Shown here in pieces: positions 32,501-44,084 of a stretch of DNA of 64,000 nucleotides; the first letter of the stretch is position 1; every line of letters starts with the position of its first letter. Below the pieces are notes generated by a model. That model had not been told where the DNA came from. It ran no database searches and saw only the letters and a program-made list of their open reading frames with translations. The stretch is from positions 3,763,804-3,827,803 of the forward strand of contig JAEVLN010000007.1 in the NCBI GenBank assembly GCA_018350325.1. The letters are read 5' to 3'. The translations under genes were made by a program, and so were the position numbers. The DNA is from Globodera rostochiensis. Its lineage: Eukaryota > Nematoda > Chromadorea > Rhabditida > Heteroderidae.

Positions 32501-33904
32501 AAAAAAAATTATGGGAAATTCCGAGTCATTAAATGGGACAGATATACGAAAACAAATTCCGGAATATTGATAACATTCAAAACAAAAAGACTCCACTAAA
32601 ATTATAAAATTTTTTTTCAGAAAAACGCAACCCAACTAAATTGGAAAAAACAAATCTTTCATGAAGATATTGACTTTATTGGTTTTCGTCATTCGGCAAT
32701 TGTTTCTAGTTTTTTAATAAAAAATAAACTTTGTTCTGTTCTGGTGTCGAACTCCGAGTTCGAGTCGTTCGCCGCACTTTCATCACTGCATTTCCGTTTT
32801 TTGGACCGAGTTTCCGCTAATTTTGCCAAAATCTGTTTGGACTCCGTTTTAGGATCTCGTCGATTGGCATTGGCATCCAAAATGGACCGGAAGGTGGCGA
32901 GTTCTAAAAAGTGTAAAAATTTTAAATTTTAAACAAAAATATGATTTAACGGTGCCACGGCACTGTTTTCTGCATTTTGCAAAATTCAATATAAAAACAG
33001 AGTTCGTAAGTCATGAGGCCCGAAAGGGTCAAGCAAGTTTCCTCCAGTAAAACCTCGAAAATGAATTTTTTTTTTACGAAAATATTTTTTCCAATTTTTC
33101 AAAAAAAAATTAACCTTTCGATGTGTTGAAACGGATAGCGAATGAATTGAGCGAAAAGGTCCCGTTTTTGGGCACGGATTGTGTTGAACAGCGACGGCAA
33201 AATGCGATCGATTTCTGTAAAAAAAACACTTTTTGAAATTTCAAAAAAATTTTTGCACAAAATATGAGCCAAAAAACCTCAGTGATCGGCATCTGTTCGT
33301 AGTCTTTGAGCGCCAAATAGAAGGACGAAAATCCGTCAACATCTTCGCCATTTGATGAACCTTCAGCCGAGTCTAAAAAATTTTGAAAAAAAAAATTTTA
33401 CCTCCGTCCTGGGCCTACAAAAATAGAAAAAAGTCCACTTAAAATTGCCTCCACTTTAAGGCCTTCCAAAAAAATGGTGACCTGTCTTTGTCCCAAAAAA
33501 AATTTTACCTCCGTCCTGGGCCTACAAAAATAGAAAAAAGTCCACTTAAAAATTGTCTCCACTTCAAGGCCTCACAAAAAAATTGCCTAATCCAAAATCA
33601 ACGGAAGCTGAAAAAAAAAAATTCTTTATATGGAATTCCAACTTTAAATAACAAAATGTTTTTGTTACTCTTTTCCCTTTTTTCATGTGATTTTCAAGTT
33701 TTCATGTTAATATACAAATGCTTTTCCCGGACCATGTTGTTCAGCAACACGATCCAGCCTCAGTGCGTCGTTAGAAGCCAAAAATATAAGTCGAAATTTG
33801 CCGAAAAACCGTTCGACAACGGGGGCCGATGAGTCGTCGTCGTCGTCAGCATCGCTGTCACGAAATTCGCAAATTCGTACAATCAAAGAATGCGGAATTG
33901 ACAT
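29599..33904 (-). CDS. CARM1: Protein arginine methyltransferase CARM1/PRMT4 (16 exons, about 630 aa)
   Basis: Exons: 33904-33716, a 13-nt microexon (33521-33509 or 33414-33402), 33372-33278, 33214-33115, 32903-32730, 32372-32245, 32039-32007, 31961-31917, 31863-31831, 31782-31702, 31281-31185, 30929-30757, 30651-30547, 30350-30280, 30223-30086, 30016-29599; total 1893 nt in one frame. The enzyme makes asymmetric dimethylarginine on histone H3 and coactivators, using SAM, in the nucleus. Seen: an N-terminal PH-like region; a basic patch RSKKRK near 165-170; [23 protein letters not shown] motif [11 protein letters not shown] (234-244); post-I VEAS; the double-E loop [13 protein letters not shown] (Glu304, Glu313); and the THW loop PLTHWYQ near 459-463. 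Length matches the family (human about 608). Just after ...QQHFACQ lies a 54-base in-frame AT-rich stretch that could be a GC-AG intron (GCTGG...TTCAG); if spliced the product is 612 aa. Confidence 0.93.
33402..33521 (-). repeat. Tandemly duplicated 13-nt CARM1 microexon
   Basis: GCCCAGGACGGAG with the same TTTTTGTAG acceptor and GTAAAATT donor occurs twice, at 33509-33521 and 33402-33414, spaced 107 bases. One copy is needed to join exon 1 (phase 0) to exon 3 (phase 1); using both or neither shifts the frame. Confidence 0.75.
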
Positions 33905-33934
33905 TGCACAATCCTGAACCTTTCGTCTGATCAA

Positions 33935-36900
33935 ATATTACAATGTGCAAAAATGCTCGAGATTTCTCGGTCTTGAGTCGAGAACAGGGTGCGGTAAAGT
34001 ACCATATTTATATGGCATTTGCCATACATATTTTGGGGACCGTGACATATTTTACGTTTTGCCAGATTTCGCGATTTTTGAAAATGTGAAAATTGTTAAA
34101 TTGCTGAACATTTCGCCATAATTCTTCAAATTTTTTCCCGGCGGCGCCTATCGGCGGAGCACCACGATTGGGCGCGGCACGATTGGGCGCCGGCACATTC
34201 GGTGCCGGCACGATTCGTTGCCCGAAGCAAACCGAACAAATTTGGTATCATACAAAAGCTCTCAGTATGCTGAACCTTTTATCAAGCTAAAGCTAACCGA
34301 TTCGTCTTTTCAAAAAAAGGTTATAGGTTTAAAACCTGTTAAAATTGCCATTTTTGTCGTGGTGACGTCATAACTTTCTTTGTTTAAGCCGAATCGCTTA
34401 GCTTTTGCCTTTGTAAGCTTCTTCTTATTACATGCTTTCGAATGATACCAAGTATGTTTGGTTTGGTTGATTTTGAACAAAGTTTTAACGAAAAACTTGT
34501 CGGCGCCCAATCGTGCCGCGCCCAATCGTGCGCGCCCAGTTGCGGGGTACCGCCTATCGGCATCGCCGACCCCCCCCCCCCCAGGGCTGTGTCGAAACTA
34601 AAAAGAAAGTCGAAATCGAAAATCGAAATTTCGATACAGACCTGCCCCCCCCCCTCCTTAAAAGTCGGAGTTTCCTATTCTAGGGAGTATTTTTCCCCGG
34701 TTAGTCCCGGTCCGACCGGGAAAAATATGCGTAGAACACGAATCCGAGCTCGGGTTTGCAAATATCGAAATCCGAACCCGAATTACGTGAAAAAAATTGG
34801 AGCATTTAAAAATATGCCATATTTTTTTGCCATATATTTGGACCTCGGCGCCTTATTTTTGTTATCAAATTTAAAATCCTTAATTGGAATATCTTTTCCT
34901 CCATTGAAAGATTTGAAAAAGGGGTGTACCTAATAGAGCTGTTCGAGACAAAAAATATTGATTTTAAGCTCCACAAATTTTCAATAAATAATTTTACACT
35001 CAGGGGTGCCAACTGTCCTTGGTATTGATTTCGGCGTACTGATTCTGTACTGATTTTCAAGATAATTCGTAATTTTGGACCAATTTTCTTTAGCCGAATT
35101 CATAATATTTTGGTTGCAAATCTGTTAACAAATTGAGATTCAAAATTTTGCCAGCAAATCTTACCAACCAATTTGCCACAAATTTTGAATTTCTTTTTTA
35201 TTTTTGGAACGCTTTTTGCCCGATATCCAGTCCATCGGAACCGCCGGAGAAAAGAATTTTTAAAAAAAAGTTCAATTTAGTAGAGTATTTTCGGGGTAAT
35301 GCATTTTTTATTTTCAAAAATGCAAATTTTTTGCAAATTCTGCTTTATTTAGGGGAGGGGTCGGCGGTGCCGATAGGCGCCGTCGAGAAAATTTTGAATT
35401 TTTGACTCAATTTGTTAACAGATTTGCAACGAAAATTTTTAAAATGCGGAAATATTTTTAAAGCTTTTTAGGAATAGTAAGGAGGGGTCGGGTGGCTCCG
35501 ATAGGTGCGCCGGCTGCTTAAAATTGCAAAAAAAACCATCCTTTTTTATAAATTTTGTTAGAATCAAAAGGAGTAATTAATAATTAAAAGAATAAAATGT
35601 ATTTCACTCTGGGAGAATGGAAAAAGTTAGAGTCAGAACTTAACCACTGAGCCACACGGGCATTGGGTGACGGTTTCGTGCAAAGATATTAAATTAAAGA
35701 TTTCTAAATTTGTCATTGTGTATTTTTCAAATCTTTAAAGCCCATAATTCTTTAATGATTTCTCACCAAAAATGCCATCTTTACCAGTGCAAAAAAGTCT
35801 CGTTTTCCGAGACTAAAAACCCGAGACCGAGACCCAAAAAAACCGAGAAATTTCTCGACTCGAGAACCGAGACCGAGAATCTCGAACAGCTCTAGTACCT
35901 ATGTTAGTATTTTTGTTAATAAAAAATGTGCTCTAAAATTAGAATTTATGCAACTGATTTGTGAGTGAATTCAAAGTGGAGATTGATGAGTATTTTGAAG
36001 TTTTTTGAAAATGGAGTTGGACAAAATAGAATCGAGAAACGGGACGGGCCCCAAAAAATCCGATCAAAAACCCGGAATTTAATTATTACTTCCAATTCGA
36101 TGCCCAGCATTATAATTAAATATGAAATTTTAATTTCCTAATTACCTACACGTCACAAAGTTGAATGGCATTTAAAGAATTTAATGGCATATATTGTAAT
36201 TACATGAAAAAAAATGTTTCCATGGTAAAAATTTGTCTAATGAATTCATAGTGCAAAAAACCTTTATTTAATTTTCATCTGCGCCATTTGGCGCATAATG
36301 TTGAAGCCTATTGAATTAAAAACTAAACAAAAATTAGCCAATGTTTAAATTAATTTAATTTACATAGTTTTATTATTTGTTTGATAAATGAGTGACGTTC
36401 AATGCTATTTTCTTAGGGATAAAATTAGGGGTGACTTTTTATGAACATATTTTGTGGGAGTACCGTATTTGATGACACAGTAACCATCAGATTTTTAACA
36501 CAAATTGGCATTTATTTGGTTTTTTTTATTATACCATCTACAACCGTAACCATCTGCTGGTTACCAACTGAAAACTGAGCAACCAGATTTTTAACATTTT
36601 TATTTATTTTACCAAAACATTGCAAAAATAATTAATTTGCAATTTGAATTACGTTAAGGCATCTGCCGGCATTGATTGACTTTTTTTCCTATAATTTATT
36701 CCTTTATATTTAATTTGATTATTTATTTTTAATGACACAATTGCGCACCATTCATTGCGCTCAACAAATTGAGAATATATTAATTTTTTATTCATTAAAC
36801 TCTTTTTAATTGATAATTAGTGCCCCGTTCGTCGTCATGATTTTTGGCCCCTCACTTCCGTGCCTTGTTCAAATAATGCACGCAATTTTTGAAGGGTTTC

Positions 36901-37640
36901 CATGGGATTAAAATTCAAACAAAAAAAAATTGCCAATTTTTGCCCATACAATGAATGTTTAAATACGCTTAGTAAAACATAATTTGAGCTCTCCACTCAT
37001 TTCATTATGATTTTCAGACCGGATTTTCATGCTTTTAAATGTTTTTTTGTTTGCGATAGGTTCCATGATAGAAGCCCAAGAATAGCATTTTTCGAAAAAA
37101 AAAAATTTAAAAAAAAGATTGACTAATTTTAGTTTATCTTTAATCAATTTTTGGGCTTTTTGAGAAACATGTACCTTTCGCCATTTTTAGTCAATATTCG
37201 GCATTTTTAAGAAAAATTTAAAAAAAAAATCGTAAATGAACCCTTAAAATCAACGTTTTGTTTTCTTACCCAAAAATGCACTCACTCCTAACAAAAAAAA
37301 AATCCTTTATCAAAAATTGACGAAAATAGATACAATTTACAAATGTGAGAGGGAAACTGCTAAAGATTGATCCATCTTTAATCAATAATATTTGGTACTT
37401 TTTGCTTTTACGACCATAATTGGCTGTTTTTAATCAGTATTTTGGAATTTTGGCGGTTTTTGGTCATTATTTTGGCAGTTTTTGCTTTTTGAATATTTTT
37501 CAATCATGTTTATCAAATCTAAAATTTCTTTCATTTTTAAAAGCAAAAAAAATAAAAATAAACAACTCGGCTTATGATATAAAAATTCAAAAAATGAAAA
37601 ATAAAAATTGGATTTTTTAGGTTTTATATAAAAAAATTTG
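33935..37640. other. Repeat-rich intergenic region between CARM1 and cytochrome b561 genes
   Basis: Divergent promoters (CARM1 leftward, cytochrome b561 rightward). It contains GATA-loop hairpins (34138, 34550, 35352, 35483), a block with GACGTCATAACTTTC shared with 62680-62700, and a CTCGAGA/ACCGAGA palindromic repeat at 35805-35893. The stretch 34805-35060 and everything after 35900 is AT-rich with no gene seen. At 35634-35672 the - strand reads like the 5' part of a tRNA (GTGTGGCTCAGTGGTTAA), possibly a SINE head, without a clear B box. Confidence 0.4.
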
Positions 37641-37652
37641 GTCTAAACAAAA

Positions 37653-40600
37653 ATGTTTGTTCGATGGCTAATTGTAACGCCGCTTTTGCTCCTTGTTGTG
37701 GCCCCATTTGTGCTTGGCCAAAATAATTCCTCAAATTCAACGGGCGGTGCCGGCGGCGAAACAAAGAATGGCATTTCGTCAATGTTTCTGTTGAAATGTC
37801 ACGGTAATTGTAATTATTTTTTATATTTATTTACTAAGCGATTAATTTATTTTAAAAAATTCAAATTAGAAAATGTGTATTATTAGGCATTCTAATGACA
37901 TTGGCCTGGCTTCTGTTCGCTCCGACCGCAATTCTCTTTAGTCGATTTCAACGCGACCCGTTGAAAAGATTGCTTGGTGAACACCTTTGGTTTCAGGTAC
38001 ATTTTTAAATCAATTTATTTAATAAAAAATTGTTAAAAAATTATGCAAAAAAAATGAAAATCGAAAAAAAATATTTGAAAAAGATTTTAACCTAAAAATA
38101 AATTTTAAAATGATAAAATTTAAATAAAAATATAATTTTAAACCTTTGGTTTCAGGTACATTTTTAAATCAATTTATTTAATAAAAAATTGTTAAAAAAT
38201 TATGCAAAAAAAATGAAAATCGAAAAAAAATATTTGAAAAAGATTTTAACCTAAAAATAAATTTTAAAATGATAAAATTTAAATAAAAATATAATTTTAA
38301 ACCTTTGGTTTCAGGTACATTTTTTAAATCAATTTATTTAATAAAAAATTGTTAAAAAATTATGCAAAAAAAATGAAAATCGAAAAAAAATATTTGAAAA
38401 AGATTTTAACCTAAAAATAAATTTTAAAATGATAAAATTTAAATAAAAATATAATTTTAAACCTTTGGTTTCAGGTACATTTTTTAAATCAATTTATTTA
38501 ATAAAAAATTGTTAAAAAATTATGCAAAAAAATGAAAATCGAAAAAAAATATTTGAAAAAGATTTTAAGCCAAAAATAAATTTTAAAATGATAAAATTTA
38601 AATAAAAATATAATTTTAAACCTTTGGTTTCAGGTACATTTTTTAAATCAATTTATTTAATAAAAAATTGTTAAAAAATTATGCAAAAAAATGAAAATCG
38701 AAAAAAAATATTTGAAAAAGATTTTAAGCCAAAAATAAATTTTAAAATGATAAAATTTAAATAAAATATAATTTTAACCCTTTGGTTTCAGGTACATTTT
38801 TAAATCAAATTTAATGAAAAATTGTAAATATTAAAAATTATGCAAAAACATGAAAATTTAAAAAAATAATTGAAAAAGATTTTAACCCCAAAAAAAAATT
38901 TTTAAATGATAAAATTTAAATAAAAATATAATTTTAATTGCCAAAAAATGCTTCAGGTGCACCGTCTTCTGAACATGCTGACCGTTATTTGTGTATTGAT
39001 TGCATTTGTTTGTGTTCTCAGCGGCATTGGTGGCGTATGGGCCGGTCCCACAATATATTTGTCAGCAAAAGAGGTGCTTCTTTTGATCAATTTGATTGAT
39101 GATCAGGGGGGCTGCACGAAAATAAAATTTTTCATTTTCAAAAACGAAACGAAAAAAAATGTGTATGACGAAAACGAAACCCAAACCTGTCAGGGATGGA
39201 GCCGACAAAACAAAAAAAGTCGGTTTTTTTCGGGTAACAGAATTGCCTGGGGCCTCAAATTTTTCGGCTGCGGGTCAACTGAGCGCCAAAAAAGATCATT
39301 AATTTTTTTGTTAAACCAAAACAAACAATCTTAGTACCGTTCAATAACACTATGTCTGTAGATGTTATAAGCGAAAATAGCTTTACGTTTGACTTAATTT
39401 GAGGTTGGCGTGCCAAGTTGGCCCGGAAAATTAAGATTTTTACACGTTTTAAGCTGTAACTTTTTTGAGAAAAACCAAATTGGTTAGCTTTCGCTTGATT
39501 AAACGTTCAACTAACTGAAAGCTTCTAACTGGTCCCAAAATTGTTTGATTTGATTAAGAAACAAAAAAGTAATGGTTCTCAAACTTGTCGGCGCCGTGCT
39601 TGTGCGGTGCCGAGTTGACCCCGCCGACCGACTGATCAATCGATAATCATTTTCAGAATTTTGCATGGCCCTCTCTGCACGCGCTGTTCGGCCTGATCAC
39701 GGTGCTGGTCACCGTGTTTCAGCCAGTTTCGGCACTCTTTCGTTGCCATCCCGACTCGTCCGCCCGTGTGGTGTTCAATGTTTTGCATGCCATCACTGGT
39801 TACATCGGCTGGCTTAGCGCAAGTACTTCAAAAATGCAATTTTAATAATTTTATTAAAAATTTATTTAAAGGAAAGTTATTTAAATTAATATTGCTCTTT
39901 GAACTGATTAAACAATTTTTTAAATTAATTTTGTTATTTTAATAGTGTTTGATTAATTTTTATGCAATTTATTAATAAATCAAATTCACAAATAATTGTT
40001 TCTACTATTTAGATTTAATTTATCTAAATACTTTAACTTTTGGTTAAATTTTATTTGAATTTCATAAGTTAATTAATAATTTTTAGCGATTGAATGACAC
40101 TATTAAATATAAAAATTATTTTTTTTTATGACTCAATTTTTAAATTTGAATTAATGCCATTAAAATTTTTAAATAAAATGACATTTTTGCACAGTGATTG
40201 CCATATGCATTGCCTGCACAGTTTTTCATCTATTCGCCAGTCCGATGGCAGCATCGGTGCTGATCATTGTGTTTCTGGTACTGCTCGTTGTCGTTGTTGC
40301 ACTGATGCAATTTGTCGCCATTCGAAAGAGTCGACATGAAAATGTGGTAAATTTAAATAAATCTTTTTAAAATAATTAGAAATGAATAAAATCAAAAAAT
40401 TGTTTTAAAAAGACCACAAACAAACTCCAAATTGGAGCTCGGACCGATCGAGAATTTCATCGAGGTTTCGACCGACGAAATTTTACCGATATGTTTTTTT
40501 TAGGGATCGATGAAATTGAAATTCGATTGGTTCTCAAGTCTGGACTCTAATCCAAAAACTAAGTAAATTAAATTAAATTAACAAATCTTCTTAAATTCAA

Positions 40601-40795
40601 ATTTGAATTTTAAAAATGAATATTAAAATTTATTCCAAAAACAATGGAACTATTGAAAAGCCCAATTTATTTTAGCATTAAAAAAATTAGAAACAAATTT
40701 AGGAATGGATTGACCAGCGCCAACTGTTCACCGCTGCCTCGGTGATTTGCGTTGTGATCGCCGGTGCAATTGCATTGCTCATAATTTTTGCGTGA
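37653..40795 (+). CDS. Cytochrome b561-domain ferric-reductase-like membrane protein (6 exons, 262 aa)
   Basis: Exons 37653-37803, 37887-37996, 38957-39073, 39657-39822, 40195-40346 and 40703-40795 join to 789 nt. Seen: an N-terminal signal peptide (MFVRWLIVTPLLLLVV...), a short Asn/Ser/Gly luminal segment, then hydrophobic helices with four candidate haem-ligand histidines: His50 in KCHGILMT, His89 in FQVHRLLN, His134 in SLHALFG and His170 in VLHAITGYIG. The final exon encodes a last helix (VVIAGAIALLIIF). Proteins of this family pass electrons across membranes from ascorbate or NADPH to ferric iron or other acceptors. No DOMON or reeler domain is encoded, so it is the bare b561 core. Intron 2 is expanded by a 159-bp tandem repeat, and exon 5 has a decayed copy at 56016-56167. 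Confidence 0.85.
37983..38800 (+). repeat. 159-bp tandem repeat carrying splice-like CAG|GTACAT sites
   Basis: Five extra copies of the sequence spanning the exon-2 end and intron start of the cytochrome b561 gene. CCTTTGGTTTCAG|GTACATTTTT recurs with GT at 37997 (the real donor), 38156, 38315, 38475, 38634 and 38792. Spacing is 158-160 bases and the units are nearly identical except the last. Confidence 0.9.
39080..39330. repeat. AAACGAAA-rich insert in cytochrome b561 intron 3
   Basis: Reiterated AAAACGAAAC words followed by sequence ending in AACAATCTTAG. It lies wholly within the intron after 39073 and shows no coding pattern. Confidence 0.4.
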
Positions 40796-40799
40796 AAAA

Positions 40800-41446
40800 A
40801 GTCGAAAAAAATTTGTTTTTAACTCCAAAACACCCAAATCATTACTATGCCAATCGACTCACTCCTCTCACAGTCTCTAAAACAAGAATCTGAAAAAAAT
40901 TTGTTGTGGAAGCAATTATGAAGAAAGTTATGAGCCCTGGACTGAAGTGTCCTTCTAAATGGGGACTCATTTGTCAGTTATCCGCATCTTAAGAAATCGC
41001 ACAAAAAAAAGTCCAATTTTAGAAAAGAAAGCCGGCGTACTGGCATAACAAATAGAAAATAGACGATCCGTGTCATTTCGATCTTCTCGAAAGCCATTAG
41101 CTAAAAGCATTTGTAAAAGAAATCTGTACGACACATTAAATAATAAATTCCAAATCGTAAACATGAAAAGGGATTTGCAAAGTTTGTATTACATTGATGG
41201 CTTAATCATTGAAGTGGCATTTTGAAAGACCGCTGACGGCACAGGCCAGGGTTTCTTGGGCCTAAGCCTAAAGAACCCCAAGCCAGGGTCGCTTAGCTTT
41301 ATCATTTTGCAACTGAAGCCAATTTTGTATGGCCCATTCATTGTTTAACAGTCCAACTCATCGCATTTTCAAAATCCAAACTTCCCCAAATTCCACAAAT
41401 TTCTTGGAAATTTGCAGAAAATTGTGAAGCAAGAGGAGATCTAGGA
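40800..41446. other. Spacer, no gene seen
   Basis: AT-rich sequence between the cytochrome b561 stop and the Mutator-like element. No domain or exon pattern was found. Confidence 0.5.
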
Positions 41447-41657
41447 GATGAATCGGATAGCCGAAACTTGCGGCCCGAATTTTGCGGCCCGAAACTTGCG
41501 GCCCTAATTAAAGCAAAAAAAAAAAAAGACAAAATCAACTTTTATTTAACAAAAAAATGCAAGTGAAAGTTAGTAGTTCATATTGTCTGAACTAGTCGTC
41601 CCACTGATCAAAATTGTTTGGTATTGTACCGCGCGCAAATGCGTTATTAGCTGATCG

Positions 41658-41876
41658 TCATTCGGATTTACTATGGGCTGTTACCAATCTGATTGGTGCA
41701 TCAGAATTCACAGGCCCATGAGCACGACCAGGGCACTCCTTGCGCGGACACACCCATACTTGAATAGTGCCAGCAGCAATTATTCCGTTAGCTGATGTTT
41801 TTTTCCTATACTCGTATCCTTCAAAAAATGCCAATGTTCCTCCTTTTGTTGTTCGCGGACTTGACCATCGACGCAA
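41658..41876 (-). CDS. FLYWCH-type zinc finger fragment
   Basis: The frame reads GTLAFFEGYEYRKK, then VWVCPRKECPGRAHG and a final LVTAH, with the F/L..Y..W.C...C...H spacing of a FLYWCH domain. In nematodes FLYWCH fingers occur at the front of MULE transposases and in a few transcription factors. Here it sits inside the MULE-like element and stops shortly after the last His, with no ATG seen in frame. It is probably a leftover of an element protein. Confidence 0.6.
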   Translation of the reverse strand: MRRWSSPRTTKGGTLAFFEGYEYRKKTSANGIIAAGTIQVWVCPRKECPGRAHGPVNSDAPIRLVTAHSKSE

Positions 41877-42435
41877 ACAGACAAAAAAAAAATATCGGGA
41901 TTAATTTTATTGTTACTGTTAGCATGATAGCCAAAATAAAAATATTAATTTTAATAAAAAACTTTTTTTACATATTAGCAAAACTGTACAACGAAGATAT
42001 ACAAGAGAAGCAATCGTTCGTTCAGATTGATTATTCGCCAAAAGAGCCAATTTAGTGAAAGAGTGGGCTATACAGCTCATTCATATACGGGTCATTAAAG
42101 GTCATTCGTCCATCGAGAGTGCCCGACTACAATTCATTCATTCATAGGAGCTCAGTTTGTTGACTCTTATTCTCACACACTCACATCTCCCGACCATTTT
42201 CTTTACATTAAAAGATGAATAAAGGTTTTAGGATGTTGAAAAATAAATTTTCTCAAACTATTATTTTGCTTTTATTTTTTTGTTGATGCCGTCAAACCAG
42301 TACCAGTCGGTATTATTCTTGCTGCTTCTAGAATAGTTGCAATTCTTCGCCATGTAGTAAGGAATTTTTTCATGTTAAATACATTACCAAAATGTTAAAA
42401 GATGATTTTGTCTTTTTTTTTTTTTGCTTTAATTA

Positions 42436-42795
42436 GGGCCGCAAGTTTCGGGCCGCAAATTTCGGGCCGCAAAATTCGGGCCGCAAAATTCGGGCCGCAA
42501 GTTTCGGGCCGCAAATTTCGGGCCGCAAAATTCGGGCCGCAAGTTTCGGGCCGCAAATTTCGGGCCGCAAAATTCGGGCCGCAAAATTCGGGCCGCAAAA
42601 TTCGGGCCGCAAGTTTCGGGCCGCAAATTTCGGGCCGCAAAATTCGGGCCGCAAAATTCGGGCCGCAAAATTCGGGCCGCAAGTTTCGGGCCGCAAATTT
42701 CGGGCCGCAAAATTCGGGCCGCAAAATTCGGGCCGCAAGTTTCGGGCCGCAAGTTTCGGGCCGCAAATTTCGGGCCGCAAAATTCGGGCCGAAAG
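42436..42795. repeat. 14-bp minisatellite (CGGGCCGCAAATTT), about 26 units
   Basis: Units differ mainly at AAATTT / AAAATT / AAGTTT. Because 14 is not a multiple of 3 and no unit makes a stop, several frames on both strands are open and read as GRKFRAAKFGPQ-type repeats. These are not genes. Confidence 0.92.
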
Positions 42796-43265
42796 TTTCG
42801 CACTACCGATGAATCCACCCAAATTTGAAAAAACGGTAATTTGTTTCAATATGTATGTAATTGGAGGGGAGGGGAAGGGAGGAGAGGGGCATCCATCCGG
42901 GAGTTGGCATCTGAGTCTGGGCCAGTTTTAACACTTCACAACTCTTTGCACAGTGAACTAAACTTATACTTTTTGTAATCATTCGAAAGCTCGTGATAAA
43001 AAGAAGCTAATTGTGTGCATAAGGAAAAGCTTGAATGAAAGTCAACAAAGTTATTGCCAAAAAACATGAAAAATCCTAATTTTTACACACTTTTTCTTTT
43101 ATAACTTTTTAGTATTGCATCGAAATGACTCTTTATGTTGAATTATGTCTTCGAATCACCTAGAGCTTTTAAATGATATAAAGATTGTCAAGATTGGTTC
43201 GCTGTAAAAAAAAGTTAAGACGTGTTAAAAATTTCCCAGACACAGATGACCAGACTCAGACGACC

Positions 43266-44055
43266 CCTACCGCATCTATCCACCCATTCCCCCCCCCCCC
43301 TCCCTCATCCTCACTCATCTTCATCTCATCATCACCGGACTGTGCGGGGGGACCGTTGTTGTCCATCCCCCGTCCTCTGACTGTCGTCCTCCCCCCCCCC
43401 CCCCCCTCCCTCATCCTCACTCATCTTCATCTCATCATCACCGGACTGCTGTGCGGGGGACCGTTGTTGTCCATCCCCCCCTCTGACTGTCGTCCTCCCC
43501 CCCCCCCCCTCCCTCATCCTCACTCATCTTCATCTCAATCACCGGACTGTGCGGGGGACCGTTGTTGTCCATCCCCCGTCCTCTGACTGTCGTCCCCCCC
43601 CCCCCTCCCTCATCCTCACTCATCTTCATCTCATCATCACCGGACTGTGCGGGACCGTTGTTGTCCATCCCCCGTCCTCTGACTGTCGTCCTCCCCCCCC
43701 CCCTCCCTCATTCACTCATCTTCATCTCATCATCACCGGACTGTGCGGGGGACCGTTGTTGTCCATCCCGTCCTCTGACTGTCGTCCTCCCCCCCCCCTC
43801 CCTCATCCTCACTCATCTTCATCTCATTCACCGGATGCGGGGGACCGTTGTTGTTGTCCATCCCCCGTCCTCTGACTGTCGTCCTCCCCCCCTCCCTCCT
43901 CACTCATCTTCATCTCATCATCACCGGACTGTGCGGGGGACCGTTGTTGTCCATCCCCCGTCCTCTGACTGTCGTCCTCCCCCCCGCTCCCTCATCCTCA
44001 CTCATCTTCATCTCATCATCACCGGACTGTGCGGGGGACCGTTGTTGTCCATCCT
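43266..44055. repeat. GC-rich minisatellite, about 110-bp unit, 7-8 copies
   Basis: Unit contains CTCATCTTCATCTCATCATC, ACCGGACTGTGCGGGGGACC, GTTGTTGTCCATCCCCCGTC and CTCTGACTGTCGTCCTCC plus a variable C run. Units vary in C-run length and by short deletions. Long open frames through it are composition artefacts. Confidence 0.9.
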
Positions 44056-44084
44056 TTTATGTAACAAAAACCGGATATAATAAT

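Larger units (their letters stand above)
41455..42807. mobile_element. Mutator-like (MULE) element with minisatellite ends
   Basis: Flanked by the 8-bp direct repeat GATGAATC (41447-41454 and 42808-42815), the size typical of MULEs. Ends are inverted repeats (GGATAGCCGAAACTTGCGG and, on the other strand, GGTAGTGCGAAACTTTCGG) continuing into the 14-bp unit CGGGCCGCAAATTT. Three units lie at the left end and about 26 at the right (about 42436-42795). The A/T runs next to the repeats (AAAGCAAAAAAA / TTTTTTTGCTTT) are also inverted. The interior encodes a FLYWCH-type zinc finger but no transposase. Confidence 0.8.

Noticed and set aside
33100..33220. Alternative frame reading [20 protein letters not shown] in CARM1 exon 4
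   Set aside because: It looks protein-like but is out of phase with exon 3 and runs into a stop in exon 5, whereas the chosen frame continues into TRTEQSSAVQYF as in other CARM1 proteins.
42395..42849. Several long overlapping open frames on both strands reading GRKFRAAKFGPQ-type repeats
   Set aside because: They are products of the 14-bp minisatellite, which contains no stop in several frames; no start, splice site or domain supports a protein.
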